In this document: one piece after another, positions 46,633-55,825 of the stretch | Layout: every line of letters starts with the position of its first letter | Position numbering within the stretch: the first letter of the stretch is position 1 | NCBI RefSeq assembly: GCF_902833645.1 | Contig: NZ_CADFGE010000017.1 | Location: 124,001 to 188,000, forward strand | Origin: Paraburkholderia fungorum | GTDB lineage: Bacteria; Pseudomonadota; Gammaproteobacteria; Burkholderiales; Burkholderiaceae | Length of the DNA: 64,000 nucleotides | Direction: 5' to 3' | Notes under the pieces: generated by a model | The model's database searches: none | Seen by the model: only the letters and a program-made list of their open reading frames with translations | Told to the model about the DNA's origin: nothing | Translations under genes and position numbers: made by a program

Positions 46633-47445
46633 ATGTTCACGAGACTTCGCGAAGACATTGCCACGATCCGCGAGCGCGATCCCGCCGCCCGCAGCGCATG
46701 GGAAGTCCTCACGTGTTACCCGGGTCTGCACGCCCTCGTGCTGCACCGGCTCGCGCATGGATGCTGGCAGGCGAGGCGCCGCTGGCTCGCGCGTTTCATC
46801 TCGCAGATGGCGCGTTTCATGACCGGCATCGAAATTCATCCGGGCGCGACGCTTGGCCGCCGTGTGTTCATCGACCACGGCATGGGTGTCGTGATTGGCG
46901 AGACCGCGCAAATAGGCGATGACTGCACGATCTATCAGGGCGTGACGCTCGGTGGTACGTCGCTCACACGGGGTGCGAAGCGCCATCCGACGCTCGAGCG
47001 CGGCGTGATCGTCGGCGCCGGCGCGAAGGTGCTCGGCGGCTTCACGATTGGCGCGGACGCGAAGATCGGCTCGAATGCGGTGGTCACGAAGCCCGTGCCG
47101 GCACGCGGCACGGCGGTGGGCAATCCGGCCCGGATCATTGTTCCGGCGGCGGGGTCCGGTGCGCAGTCCGGCGGTGCAGCGCACGAGGTCAAACGCGCGT
47201 CTGAAAGCAGCGGATTCTGCGCCTACGGCATCACACCGAATGCGGACGACCCGGTTTCGTTGGCGATTCACGGCCTGATCGATCACGCCGCCACGCAATC
47301 GAAGCGTATCGACGAAATCGTCGACGCGCTGGAGCGGCTGGGAACAAGTCTGGAAGGTCTGCAAGGCGCCGATGCGGCATTGCTCGACTTGCGGCGCCTG
47401 TCGGCCGCGATTGCGGGAAAAGCGGACGGGGTGGCGGCGCGCTAA
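46633..47445 (+). CDS. cysE: serine O-acetyltransferase
   Basis: Protein of 270 residues, an acetyl-CoA-dependent enzyme that starts cysteine synthesis. The left-handed beta-helix hexapeptide repeats are visible from about residue 60, including DHGMGVVIGETAQIGDD and TIYQGVTLGGTS with the catalytic His. It belongs to the shorter EpsC/SAT type lacking the long N-terminal helical domain of E. coli CysE, and has an extra C-terminal coiled region of about 80 residues with an ALERLGTSLEGL heptad pattern. Start chosen at the ATG 46633, where the family N-terminus begins. Confidence 0.92.
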   Translation: MFTRLREDIATIRERDPAARSAWEVLTCYPGLHALVLHRLAHGCWQARRRWLARFISQMARFMTGIEIHPGATLGRRVFIDHGMGVVIGETAQIGDDCTIYQGVTLGGTSLTRGAKRHPTLERGVIVGAGAKVLGGFTIGADAKIGSNAVVTKPVPARGTAVGNPARIIVPAAGSGAQSGGAAHEVKRASESSGFCAYGITPNADDPVSLAIHGLIDHAATQSKRIDEIVDALERLGTSLEGLQGADAALLDLRRLSAAIAGKADGVAAR

Positions 47446-47545
47446 TTCTCGGCCGGTGCACGAGAACGCCTCGCGCAAGGCACCGGCGAATCATGGACGT
47501 GCACATGCTCATGCGCACGGTTACCGGCCCATCCGCGCGCCCAGA

Positions 47546-48343
47546 TCAATCCAGCGGCAACGCCCGAATTCCTTCCGCGTCGATCCGCAGATAGCCGCCA
47601 CGGCGCTCGCCGTGGTCGAGATCCCAATCTGGCAAAACCCAGCGCGTGCCGTCCGGTTCGCGATGCCGCGCCGGTCGGTGCGTGTGTCCGTGAATCATCG
47701 TGGCCGTTTTCGACGACTTGAATAACGCAGCGACGGCCTTCGCCGTCACGTCATATTTCGCCGAAATCGGCCGCGAGCGGCCTTGCTCACTTTTCGAGCG
47801 CATGTTTTCCGCCAGCGCCTGACGCCAGCGAAACGGCCACGCGAGAAACAGCATCTGCGCCAGACGGCAGCGCGCGAGGCCTCGGAAAATTTGATAGCCG
47901 CGATCCGCTGTGCAGAGGCCGTCGCCGTGCGCGAGGATGATGCGCGTGCCGAATGCGGTGATCACGAACGGGTCGGGCAGCCAGATCGCGCCGGCTGCTT
48001 TCATGAAGCGCTTGCCGAGCAGAAAATCGCGATTGCCGTGCATGATGTAGAGCGCGATGCCGCGCTCCGACAGCGTGTGCAGCAATGCTGCCATTCGCGC
48101 GGCAAACGGCTCGACCAGCATGTCGTCGCCGATCCAGTACTCGAACAGATCGCCGAGAATGAAAACCGAATCCGCCTGCTCGGCCGTGACGCGTATGAAG
48201 TGTTCAAACGCGGCGACGGTGCGCGGAATCGCCTCGCTCAGATGAATATCCGAGAGGAAAAAAAACGGGCGTGCGGCGTGCGGGCGTTTGCCCTCGCCAG
48301 GCACGCCCGCGGCGACGCTTCGCAGCGGCGTTTCTTGCAGCAT
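47546..48343 (-). CDS. lpxH: UDP-2,3-diacylglucosamine diphosphatase
   Basis: Protein of 265 residues catalysing the fourth step of lipid A synthesis at the inner-membrane surface. Metallophosphoesterase motifs occur in order: FFLSDIHLSE (near residue 30), LGDLFEYWIGDD, MHGNRDFLLG, LAHGDGLCT and HGHTHRPAR. The first 25 residues are an extra tail. It lies downstream of two cyclophilin genes on the same strand and probably shares their transcript. Confidence 0.95.
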   Translation of the reverse strand: MLQETPLRSVAAGVPGEGKRPHAARPFFFLSDIHLSEAIPRTVAAFEHFIRVTAEQADSVFILGDLFEYWIGDDMLVEPFAARMAALLHTLSERGIALYIMHGNRDFLLGKRFMKAAGAIWLPDPFVITAFGTRIILAHGDGLCTADRGYQIFRGLARCRLAQMLFLAWPFRWRQALAENMRSKSEQGRSRPISAKYDVTAKAVAALFKSSKTATMIHGHTHRPARHREPDGTRWVLPDWDLDHGERRGGYLRIDAEGIRALPLD

Positions 48344-48390
48344 TGAAGGTGCCTGATTTCAGTTCGAACGGGGTAGCGTTGATCCGACGC

Positions 48391-48885
48391 TTAGTCGACG
48401 ATCACTGCTTTTTCGATCACGACGTCGTCGGCCGGCACGTCCTGATGAAAGCCCTTCGAACCCGTCTTGACCTTCTTGATCTTCTCGACGATGTCCATGC
48501 CTTCGACGACCTTGCCGAACACGGCGTAGCCCCAGCCTTGCGGCGTCGGCGACGAGTGATTCAGGAAGTCGTTGTCGTTCACGTTGATGAAGAATTGCGC
48601 CGTTGCCGAGTGCGGGTCGTTCGTACGAGCCATCGCGATCGAGCCGTTGACGTTCTTCAGACCGTTGTTCGCTTCGTTGGTGATCGGCTCTGCCGTCGGC
48701 TTCTGTTTCATGCCGGGTTCGAAACCGCCGCCCTGGATCATGAAGCCGTCGATCACGCGGTGGAACACCGTGTTGTCGTAGTGGCCGGCCTTCACGTAGT
48801 TGAGGAAGTTCTCAACCGACTTCGGTGCCTTTTCAGCGTCCAGTTCGAGTTTGATGACGCCGTGGTTCGTGTGCAGTTCAACCAT
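48391..48885 (-). CDS. ppiB: cytoplasmic peptidyl-prolyl isomerase B (cyclophilin)
   Basis: Protein of 164 residues with no signal peptide, so cytoplasmic. The cyclophilin active site is intact: FHRVIDGFMIQGGGF, ARTNDPHSATAQFFIN and the tryptophan in PQGWGYAVFGKV. Length matches E. coli PpiB. The ATG at 48885 is chosen as the family start. It is sandwiched between the exported paralogue and lpxH. Confidence 0.95.
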   Translation of the reverse strand: MVELHTNHGVIKLELDAEKAPKSVENFLNYVKAGHYDNTVFHRVIDGFMIQGGGFEPGMKQKPTAEPITNEANNGLKNVNGSIAMARTNDPHSATAQFFINVNDNDFLNHSSPTPQGWGYAVFGKVVEGMDIVEKIKKVKTGSKGFHQDVPADDVVIEKAVIVD

Positions 48886-49052
48886 GATGGAATCCTTTGA
48901 TGATCGGAGTGAGTAAAAGGCGTGGCCGCCCGTCATGTGAGATGCAATGACGACGGGCCGCGCCGGGTGCGTAGAGTTATCAGTTATCGTTGACTTCGTG
49001 TACAGCGCGCCGGGTGCTGCTCTTTTGTTCTGCTTTATCCGGGTGTGTTCGG

Positions 49053-49634
49053 TTACTTGCCGACAACCGTGGCCGATTCGATCACGATCGGCTTTTGCGG
49101 CACGTCGCTCATCGGGCCGCGCGTGGTGGTGGGCGTGCCTTCGATCTTCTTCACGACGTCCATACCGCTCGTGACCTTGCCGAATACCGCGTAGCCGTTG
49201 CCGTCCGGATTCGGATAGTCGAGGCCGGCGTTGTCGACGGTGTTGATGAAGAACTGCGCGGTGGCCGAATTCGGGTCGCTGGTGCGCGCCATCGCGAGCG
49301 TGCCGACGGTGTTCTTCAGACCGTTACGGCTTTCGAGCGGAATCGGCGCGCGCGTGGGCTTCTCAGCGAAGCTCTGCGTATAACCGCCGCCCTGAATCAT
49401 GAAGCCGGGAATCACGCGATGGAAGATCGTGCCGCTGTACTGGCCGGATTTCACGTAGTCGAGGAAGTTGGCGACGGCTTTCGGCGCCTTCTCGGGATAC
49501 AGCTCGACACGGATGTCGCCTTCGGTGGTCTTGAAGAGGACGGACGGGTGCGCGGCCTGCGAACCGGACTGGGCAAAGGCGGGGGCATTTGCGATCAGGG
49601 CGGCGCTGCCGAGCGCCAACATCAACCATTTCAT
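49053..49634 (-). CDS. ppiA: periplasmic peptidyl-prolyl isomerase (cyclophilin)
   Basis: Protein of 193 residues. A signal peptide (MKWLMLALGSAALIANAPAFA, cleavage before QSGS) sends it to the periplasm. The active site is intact in FHRVIPGFMIQGGGY and ARTSDPNSATAQFFIN. The tryptophan of the cytoplasmic copy is replaced in the PDGNGYAVFG segment, which in other cyclophilins lowers cyclosporin binding. It is closely related to the neighbouring ppiB, suggesting an old tandem duplication. Confidence 0.93.
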   Translation of the reverse strand: MKWLMLALGSAALIANAPAFAQSGSQAAHPSVLFKTTEGDIRVELYPEKAPKAVANFLDYVKSGQYSGTIFHRVIPGFMIQGGGYTQSFAEKPTRAPIPLESRNGLKNTVGTLAMARTSDPNSATAQFFINTVDNAGLDYPNPDGNGYAVFGKVTSGMDVVKKIEGTPTTTRGPMSDVPQKPIVIESATVVGK

Positions 49635-49683
49635 GAAAGTCCTCAGGGTTGGAAAAAACGTGTTGCCGAAAACGATGACCGTG

Positions 49684-50412
49684 TTACTGCGACGGCGCCA
49701 TGTAGGGCGGCATGGCAAACGAGCCATTGGCGCCGCCGTACTGGAAGCTCGGCGTTTGCGTCATGTCCGCGCTCGAGCGCGGGGCGCTGGCCTCGACAGG
49801 CGCGGCGGCCTGCTTCGCCGGTGTTTTGCCCTTGGGCGGCGAAATGACGTTCTGGATGTCCACGAGACGTTGCCTGGTTGTGGCGCTGGCTTTGCCGAGG
49901 CTCTGCGCGCGGCGGTAGGCTTCGTTGGCCATGCGCAGATACAGGTCGCCGAGATTCTCATAGGCGAGACCGTAGCCCGGATTCACCTTGGTCGCCGTTT
50001 CGAGCGCAGCGCGCGCTTCGGCGTAACGGCCGTGCTTTGCATAGAGCGCCGCCAGGTTGTTATACGGCTCGGGCAGCTCGGGATACAGTTGCGTGAGTTC
50101 GGTGAAGGCGGCGATTGCTTCGTCGTCGCGATTCAGGTGCGCCAGCACCGTGGCGCGTTTGAACTTTGCCTGCGCGTCGCGCGGATTCGAGGCGATGCGC
50201 GCGTCGAGCTGGGTGAGCGCGGTTTGCCAGTTCTTCTGCGTAATCGACGCGTCGATCTCCGGCGTGTTGTCACGCACGGCGGGCCCTTGCGGCAGCGTGG
50301 AGGCTTTCTGCGCGTACGCCGCAGCAGCCGGCAAGACCGTGAGGGCGACGGCGCAGAATGCCGTCGCGGCGAGGGTCGCAGCGCTGCGCGCGCGGCCGCT
50401 GGAAGGTTTCAT
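49684..50412 (-). CDS. exported tetratricopeptide-repeat protein
   Basis: Protein of 242 residues. A signal peptide (about residues 1-34, hydrophobic run TAFCAVALTVLPAAAAYA) precedes three TPR units around residues 55-165 (for example YNNLAALYAKHGRYAEARAAL) and a Pro/Ala-rich tail. It begins the likely four-gene transcript TPR-ppiA-ppiB-lpxH. Its role is unknown; TPR modules bind proteins. A TAGAAT at 50444-50449 (minus strand) is a candidate -10 box. Confidence 0.85.
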   Translation of the reverse strand: MKPSSGRARSAATLAATAFCAVALTVLPAAAAYAQKASTLPQGPAVRDNTPEIDASITQKNWQTALTQLDARIASNPRDAQAKFKRATVLAHLNRDDEAIAAFTELTQLYPELPEPYNNLAALYAKHGRYAEARAALETATKVNPGYGLAYENLGDLYLRMANEAYRRAQSLGKASATTRQRLVDIQNVISPPKGKTPAKQAAAPVEASAPRSSADMTQTPSFQYGGANGSFAMPPYMAPSQ

Positions 50413-50443
50413 AGGCTCAGGTCTGGATGTTATACTCCGACCC

Positions 50444-50449
50444 ATTCTA
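50444..50449 (-). promoter_or_regulatory. candidate -10 box of the TPR-ppiA-ppiB-lpxH transcript
   Basis: TAGAAT on the minus strand, 31 bp upstream of the TPR gene start. No strong -35 hexamer. Confidence 0.35.
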
Positions 50450-50668
50450 ACAAAAGGTCTGCGCGTTCCGTCGAACCGCAAACTGTCTTTTCGCCACTCG
50501 TGGTCGTCTCCGCCTTGACCGCAGCCTGACCGCCGCACCAGGTGCACCGGTTTGCTGCTGTTGCCTGTTTCGTTAAGGAACGCACCCGCTGTCTTCCCGC
50601 GGGGCGCTTCATGCGCGAAACAGCACGAAACACATTGCGGATTTCTTTCGGCCAACGCACCGTTCTCT

Positions 50669-52066
50669 ATGGAATCACTGCGCATCTACAACACGCTCGC
50701 GCGTGACAAGCAAACTTTCGTGCCGCTGCAGGATGGCGTCGTACGGATGTACGTCTGCGGGATGACCGTATACGACTATTGCCATGTCGGTCACGCGCGC
50801 GTGATGGTCGTGTTCGACATCGTGCAACGGTGGTTGCGCACGCTCGGTTACGAGGTGACCTACGTGCGCAATATCACGGATATTGACGACAAGATCATCC
50901 GCCGCGCGCTCGAGAACGGCGAGACGATCAAGGCGCTGACCGATCGCTTCATCAAGGCCTTGCACGAAGACGCGGACGCGCTCGGCATCGAGCGGCCCGA
51001 TCTGGAGCCGCGCGCCACCGATTTCATTCCGCAGATGCTCGGCATGATCGAGAAGCTCGAGGCGAACGGCTACGCGTATCAGGCGGCCGACGGCGACGTG
51101 AACTATGCGGTGCGCAAGTTCGCGGGCTACGGCAAGCTGTCGGGCAAGTCGCTCGAGGATCTGCGCGCCGGTGAGCGCGTCGCGGCGAACGACGCCAAGC
51201 AGGACCCGCTCGACTTCGTGCTGTGGAAGCAGGCGAAGCCGGAGGAGCCGGCGGACACCGGCTGGGAATCGAAGTACGGGCGCGGCCGGCCAGGCTGGCA
51301 TATCGAATGCTCGGCCATGGGCTGCACCTTGCTCGGCGAGCATTTCGACATTCATGGCGGCGGCCAGGATCTGCAGTTTCCGCACCATGAGAACGAGATT
51401 GCACAAAGCGAAGCTGCCACCGGACAAACCTTCGTCAATTACTGGATGCACAACGGCTACGTGCAGATCGACAATGAGAAGATGTCGAAGTCGTTGAATA
51501 ACTTCTTTACGATCCGCGAAGTATTGGCGCAGTACGATGCCGAGGTTGTGCGTTTTTTCATCGCGCGTGCGCATTACCGCTCGCCGTTGAATTACAGCGA
51601 CGTGCATATCGACGACGCTCGCAACGCGCTCGCACGTTTGTACACCGCGCTGAAAGACGTCACGCCGGACAGCGCGGAGCTCGACTGGAACGAAGCGCAT
51701 GCGCAACGTTTCCAGGCAGCAATGAACGACGACTTCAACACGCCGGTTGCAGTGTCGGTGTTGTTCGAGTTGGCAACTGAAGTGAACCGCACGCGCGACC
51801 CCGCGCTGGCCCGCCAATTGCGCCTGCTTGCGCAAGTGCTCGGCTTGCTCGGCCGGGAGCCGCGTGCCTACCTGCAACAGGCTGCGGGCGCCGCTGCGCA
51901 AGGCGCGCTCGAGCCCGCCGCGATCGAAGCGAAGATCGCCGCGCGCGTGGCAGCCAAGCAGGCGAAAGACTATGCGGCAGCAGACCGGATCCGGGCCGAA
52001 TTGCTCGAAGCCGGCGTTGCACTTGAAGACAAACCCGGCGGGTTGACCGAGTGGCGGCGCGTGTGA
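50669..52066 (+). CDS. cysS: cysteinyl-tRNA synthetase
   Basis: Protein of 465 residues, class I synthetase for tRNA-Cys. A zinc-binding cysteine is at about residue 30 (VCGMTVYDYCHVGHAR, which also holds the HIGH box), with further ligands in IECSAMG and PHHENEIAQSE; the KMSKSLNNF loop is intact. Length is normal. The ATG at 50669 is chosen as the family start. It is divergent from the TPR-cyclophilin cluster. Confidence 0.98.
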   Translation: MESLRIYNTLARDKQTFVPLQDGVVRMYVCGMTVYDYCHVGHARVMVVFDIVQRWLRTLGYEVTYVRNITDIDDKIIRRALENGETIKALTDRFIKALHEDADALGIERPDLEPRATDFIPQMLGMIEKLEANGYAYQAADGDVNYAVRKFAGYGKLSGKSLEDLRAGERVAANDAKQDPLDFVLWKQAKPEEPADTGWESKYGRGRPGWHIECSAMGCTLLGEHFDIHGGGQDLQFPHHENEIAQSEAATGQTFVNYWMHNGYVQIDNEKMSKSLNNFFTIREVLAQYDAEVVRFFIARAHYRSPLNYSDVHIDDARNALARLYTALKDVTPDSAELDWNEAHAQRFQAAMNDDFNTPVAVSVLFELATEVNRTRDPALARQLRLLAQVLGLLGREPRAYLQQAAGAAAQGALEPAAIEAKIAARVAAKQAKDYAAADRIRAELLEAGVALEDKPGGLTEWRRV

Positions 52067-52113
52067 GCGCACCTCGTACTTCCCTCTGATCGACTCGCCA
52101 GGCAGGAGGCAGG

Positions 52114-53175
52114 ATGGCAACGGCCACGAAGACGCCGGCTAAACGAGCCACGTCTCAAACAAACGCGGCAGCCGCAGCAAAGTCGACACGAACGTCGGCT
52201 CGTGCGGACAGCGGCGCGGTAAAGAAAGCATCGTCGAAAGCCGCCGGCGTGGCGGCGAAGACGGGCAAACGTGTCGCGGCAGGCGCCGCGAAGAAGCCTG
52301 CGGTCAAGCGCGCGCTGAACGGTGCGTCGGCACCCGCGGGTGCTTCAAAACGGGCCAAAGCGCCGCGCGCAAAAAGCAATGGCGCGTTGCCAGCCGAACT
52401 CGCCGGCGAGGTGCAGGCGCTCGAGCGCGTTACGCATGAAGGGCACGAAGGCGAAGTCGTGCGCAAGACGCGCGCGTCATCGAGTGCGGGCGGCGAAGCG
52501 GCGGGTGCTGCAGAAGTCGCGGTGCCGGTGCAGATCGGCGGCCTCACGCCCGAAGTCAGCCGCCCGGCGTATTGGGACAAGGCGTGCGCGGACCTCGTCA
52601 AGCGCGACCGTATTCTGAAGAAGCTGATTCCGAAGTTCGGCCCGGTGCACCTGCTGAGCCGGGGCGACCCGTTCGTCACGCTCGCGCGCTCGGTGGTCGG
52701 GCAGCAGATTTCGGTGGCGTCCGCGCAGGCGGTCTGGGCGAAAGTCGAGGCAGCGTGCCCGAAGCTCGTGCCGCAGCAGTTCATCAAGCTCGGTCAGGAC
52801 AAGCTGACCGGGTGCGGGCTTTCCAGGCGCAAGGCGGAATACGTGCTCGATCTCGCGCAGCACTTCGTGTCGGGCGCGCTGCACGTCGGCAAGTGGACCT
52901 CGATGGACGACGAGGCGGTGATCGCCGAACTCACGCAGATTCGCGGCATCGGCCGCTGGACCGCGGAAATGTTCCTGATCTTCAATCTGTCGCGCCCGGA
53001 TGTGCTGCCGCTCGACGACCTCGGTCTGATCCGTGCAATCAGCGTCAATTACTTTAGCGGCGAGCCGGTTACGCGCAGCGAAGCGCGGGAGGTTGCGGCA
53101 AACTGGGAGCCGTGGCGTACCGTCGCCACCTGGTATATGTGGCGTAGTCTCGATCCGTTGACGGTCGACTACTGA
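52114..53175 (+). CDS. DNA-3-methyladenine glycosylase with histone-H1-like N-terminal tail
   Basis: Protein of 353 residues in two parts. Residues 1-115 are rich in Ala, Lys, Ser and Thr, with many AAKK/KKA-type clusters resembling bacterial histone-H1-like proteins; no enzyme domain is there. Residues about 145-353 form a HhH-GPD base-excision fold: SVVGQQISVASAQAVW, the hairpin IRGIGRWTAEMFL, and the catalytic aspartate in LPLDDLGL (about residue 301 or 302). It would excise alkylated bases such as 3-methyladenine. The tail could bind DNA non-specifically. The start ATG at 52114 is preceded by AGGCAGGAGGCAGG. Confidence 0.92.
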   Translation: MATATKTPAKRATSQTNAAAAAKSTRTSARADSGAVKKASSKAAGVAAKTGKRVAAGAAKKPAVKRALNGASAPAGASKRAKAPRAKSNGALPAELAGEVQALERVTHEGHEGEVVRKTRASSSAGGEAAGAAEVAVPVQIGGLTPEVSRPAYWDKACADLVKRDRILKKLIPKFGPVHLLSRGDPFVTLARSVVGQQISVASAQAVWAKVEAACPKLVPQQFIKLGQDKLTGCGLSRRKAEYVLDLAQHFVSGALHVGKWTSMDDEAVIAELTQIRGIGRWTAEMFLIFNLSRPDVLPLDDLGLIRAISVNYFSGEPVTRSEAREVAANWEPWRTVATWYMWRSLDPLTVDY

Positions 53176-53191
53176 AGAACAAGAAGCCATG

Positions 53192-53238
53192 CCGTTTCAA
53201 AAACTATCAATTGTTAAAAATTGATAGTTGAGAGACGG
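53192..53238. repeat. AT-rich inverted repeat between the glycosylase gene and accA
   Basis: Perfect 11-bp arms AACTATCAATT / AATTGATAGTT (53202-53212 and 53219-53229) around GTTAAA, with outer arms CCGTTTC / GAGACGG (one G-U). It is far more AT-rich than its surroundings and has no T-tract beyond it. Confidence 0.7.
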
Positions 53239-53299
53239 TTTCGACATCGGCGAGCGCGGTTAGAATACGCGCTGCCGGTAAGTCCAAGGATTACAACCA

Positions 53300-54271
53300 A
53301 TGAAGACCACCTTTCTGGATTTCGAACAGCCGATCGCTGAACTCGAAGCGAAGATCGAAGAATTGCGCTTCGTGCAGGACGATTCGGCCGTCGATATTTC
53401 GGAAGAGATCGAGCGGCTGTCCAAGAAAAGCCAACAGCTCACCAAAGATCTGTACGCGAACCTCACCCCGTGGCAGGTTTCGCAAATCGCCCGACACCCC
53501 CAGCGCCCGTACACGTTCGATTACGTGAACGAGTTGTTCACCGATTTCCACGAACTGCACGGCGACCGTAACTATGCGGACGACCTGTCGATCGTCGGTG
53601 GCCTCGCGCGTTTCAACGGCCAGGCCTGCATGGTGATCGGCCATCAGAAGGGCCGCGACACCAAGGAGCGCGCGCTGCGCAACTTCGGCATGCCGCGTCC
53701 GGAAGGCTATCGCAAGGCCGAACGCCTGATGCGCCTCGCCGAGAAGTTCGGTTTGCCCATTTTCACGTTCATCGACACACCGGGTGCGTACCCGGGTATC
53801 GGCGCCGAAGAGCGTGGCCAGTCCGAAGCGATCGGCCGCAATCTGTACGTGATGGCTGAATTGAAGACGCCGCTGATCGCCACGATTATCGGCGAAGGCG
53901 GTTCGGGCGGCGCGCTCGCGATTGCCGTCGGCGACAGCGTGCTGATGCTGCAGTTCTCGACCTATTCGGTGATTTCGCCGGAAGGCTGCGCGTCGATTCT
54001 GTGGAAGAGCGCCGCGAAAGCGCCGGAAGCCGCGGAAGCGCTCGGCTTGACCGCGCATCGTCTGAAGGCGCTCGGTCTGATCGACAAGATCGTCAACGAG
54101 CCGCTCGGCGGCGCGCACCGCGATCCGAAGGGCATGGCCGCCATGTTGCGCCGTGCGCTCGCCGATTCGCTGCGCCAGTTCCAGGGCATGAGCATCAACG
54201 ACCTGCGTCAACGCCGTTTCGAACGGTTGATGGCGTACGGCAAATTCAAGGAAACCACGCCGGGTGCTTGA
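53300..54271 (+). CDS. accA: acetyl-CoA carboxylase carboxyltransferase subunit alpha
   Basis: Protein of 323 residues of the carboxyltransferase half of acetyl-CoA carboxylase, the first step of fatty-acid synthesis. Family blocks are LDFEQPIAELEAKIEEL, the GRDTKERALRNFGMPRPEGY loop, and IDTPGAYPGIGAEERGQ, followed by GEGGSGGALAIAVGD for the oxyanion hole. It needs AccD, which is not here. The AT-rich palindrome lies 61 bp upstream of the ATG. Confidence 0.98.
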   Translation: MKTTFLDFEQPIAELEAKIEELRFVQDDSAVDISEEIERLSKKSQQLTKDLYANLTPWQVSQIARHPQRPYTFDYVNELFTDFHELHGDRNYADDLSIVGGLARFNGQACMVIGHQKGRDTKERALRNFGMPRPEGYRKAERLMRLAEKFGLPIFTFIDTPGAYPGIGAEERGQSEAIGRNLYVMAELKTPLIATIIGEGGSGGALAIAVGDSVLMLQFSTYSVISPEGCASILWKSAAKAPEAAEALGLTAHRLKALGLIDKIVNEPLGGAHRDPKGMAAMLRRALADSLRQFQGMSINDLRQRRFERLMAYGKFKETTPGA

Positions 54272-54319
54272 ACCCGCGCGCGTTTTCTTTCGTCCTTCGG
54301 CGCTTCGCGCGCTAACGAC

Positions 54320-55825
54320 GTGACTCCCACCGCCGATTCCCCCGCCGACCGCCTCGTTCTCGAGGCGGTCGGCGGGGCGCTGTCCGCGCTGCCTGCCGAT
54401 GCGCGCATTGCGGTGGCGTTCAGTGGCGGCGTCGACTCGACTGTGCTGCTCGATGCGGCGGTGCGGGTCGCGGGTGCGTCGCGCTGTGTCGCGTTGCATG
54501 TGCATCATGGGCTGAGTGCTCGCGCCGACGAATGGCTCGCGCACTGCGAAGCATTCGCGCGTGAACGTGGCGTCGAGTTCGCCGCGCAGCGCGTCGAGGT
54601 GCCGCGTGATGCGGGGGTGAGTGTCGAGGCGGCGGCGCGCGATGCGCGTTATCGCGCGCTGGACGCGATGTGCGCAACACACGCCGTTCATATGCTCTGG
54701 CTCGCGCAACACGCAGACGATCAGGCGGAGACGGTGCTGTTGCAGTTGCTGCGCGGCGCGGGCCTCGCGGGCCTTGCCGCGATGGCGCCCGAATACTTGC
54801 CGGCCGGTGCCGCCGCGGTGCGCGTGAGACCTTTGCTGCATCTGCTGCGTGTCCAGCTCGAACAGTATGCAAGCGTCCGCGCGCTGCGCTGGATCGACGA
54901 CGAGTCGAACGCCGACACCCGTTACGCGCGCAACGCATTGCGCAACGAGGTGACGCCGGCGCTGGCCGTCCATTTTCCTGGTTTTCGCGACGCCCTCGCG
55001 CGCACCGCGGCCCATGCGGCATCGGCGCAACGTCTGCTCGACGAGCTCGCGCGCGTCGATCTGGATGCGGCGGGGCGCGATGAGGGCCACGCGTTATCGC
55101 ATGACGCGCTGCTCGCTCTCGACGACGATCGTGCGCTCAATCTGCTGCGCTACTGGATGCGTACCAGGGGTCTCGTTGCCGCATCGACCGCGCGTCTTAC
55201 CGACGCGTTGCGCCAGTTGCGCGAAGTCGGAGCGGCAGGCGAGGGCCATAGTCTGCGTATCGATCATGCGGGGCAGGCGTTGCGCAGTTATCGCGGCCTC
55301 GTCTATTGGGAGGCGGGCGATAGCCGCGATCTCGCCGACGAAACCGCGCTCGCCGCGCGTGCAATCAGCGAACTTGCATGGCACGGCGAAGCGGTGTGGC
55401 GATTGCCTCAATGGCGGGGCACGTTTGTGTTCGCCGCGGTCGAGGCGAATCTGGGAGCGGGGCCCGGCGCGGTTTCTGATGGGGCCGATGGAGAAACCGG
55501 TGACCCTGCCGACCCGGCGCCGAACGATCCCGATACGCTTCCTGTCAGCGTTCTGCGCCGGGCATTGCTGAGTGCGCGCTCGCGCGTCGGCGGCGAACGG
55601 ATGCGTACCAGCGCTGCGCGAGGCGCCCCAAGCCGAACGCTGAAAAATCTGTTCCAGGAGCGGGGCATTCCCGCATGGAAGCGCGACGTGCCGCTGCTTT
55701 ACGTGGGGGGCGACCTGCTGTTCGTGCCCTTACTCGGCCTGAACCGCGCAGCGTTGCCCGCACAGGTCGATGCGATGGAGGCGCGCATCAGGATCATCTG
55801 GCGCGACGACTTGCTGATCGCCTGA
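54320..55825 (+). CDS. tilS: tRNA(Ile)-lysidine synthase
   Basis: Protein of 501 residues that converts C34 to lysidine in the AUA-decoding tRNA-Ile, an essential modification. The ATP-pyrophosphatase P-loop SGGVDS is at residues 35-40, and WLAQHADDQAETVLLQLLRG and YARNALRNEVTP complete the N-terminal domain. A C-terminal domain of about 160 residues follows. The start is a GTG at 54320, 48 bp after accA. Confidence 0.94.
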   Translation: MTPTADSPADRLVLEAVGGALSALPADARIAVAFSGGVDSTVLLDAAVRVAGASRCVALHVHHGLSARADEWLAHCEAFARERGVEFAAQRVEVPRDAGVSVEAAARDARYRALDAMCATHAVHMLWLAQHADDQAETVLLQLLRGAGLAGLAAMAPEYLPAGAAAVRVRPLLHLLRVQLEQYASVRALRWIDDESNADTRYARNALRNEVTPALAVHFPGFRDALARTAAHAASAQRLLDELARVDLDAAGRDEGHALSHDALLALDDDRALNLLRYWMRTRGLVAASTARLTDALRQLREVGAAGEGHSLRIDHAGQALRSYRGLVYWEAGDSRDLADETALAARAISELAWHGEAVWRLPQWRGTFVFAAVEANLGAGPGAVSDGADGETGDPADPAPNDPDTLPVSVLRRALLSARSRVGGERMRTSAARGAPSRTLKNLFQERGIPAWKRDVPLLYVGGDLLFVPLLGLNRAALPAQVDAMEARIRIIWRDDLLIA

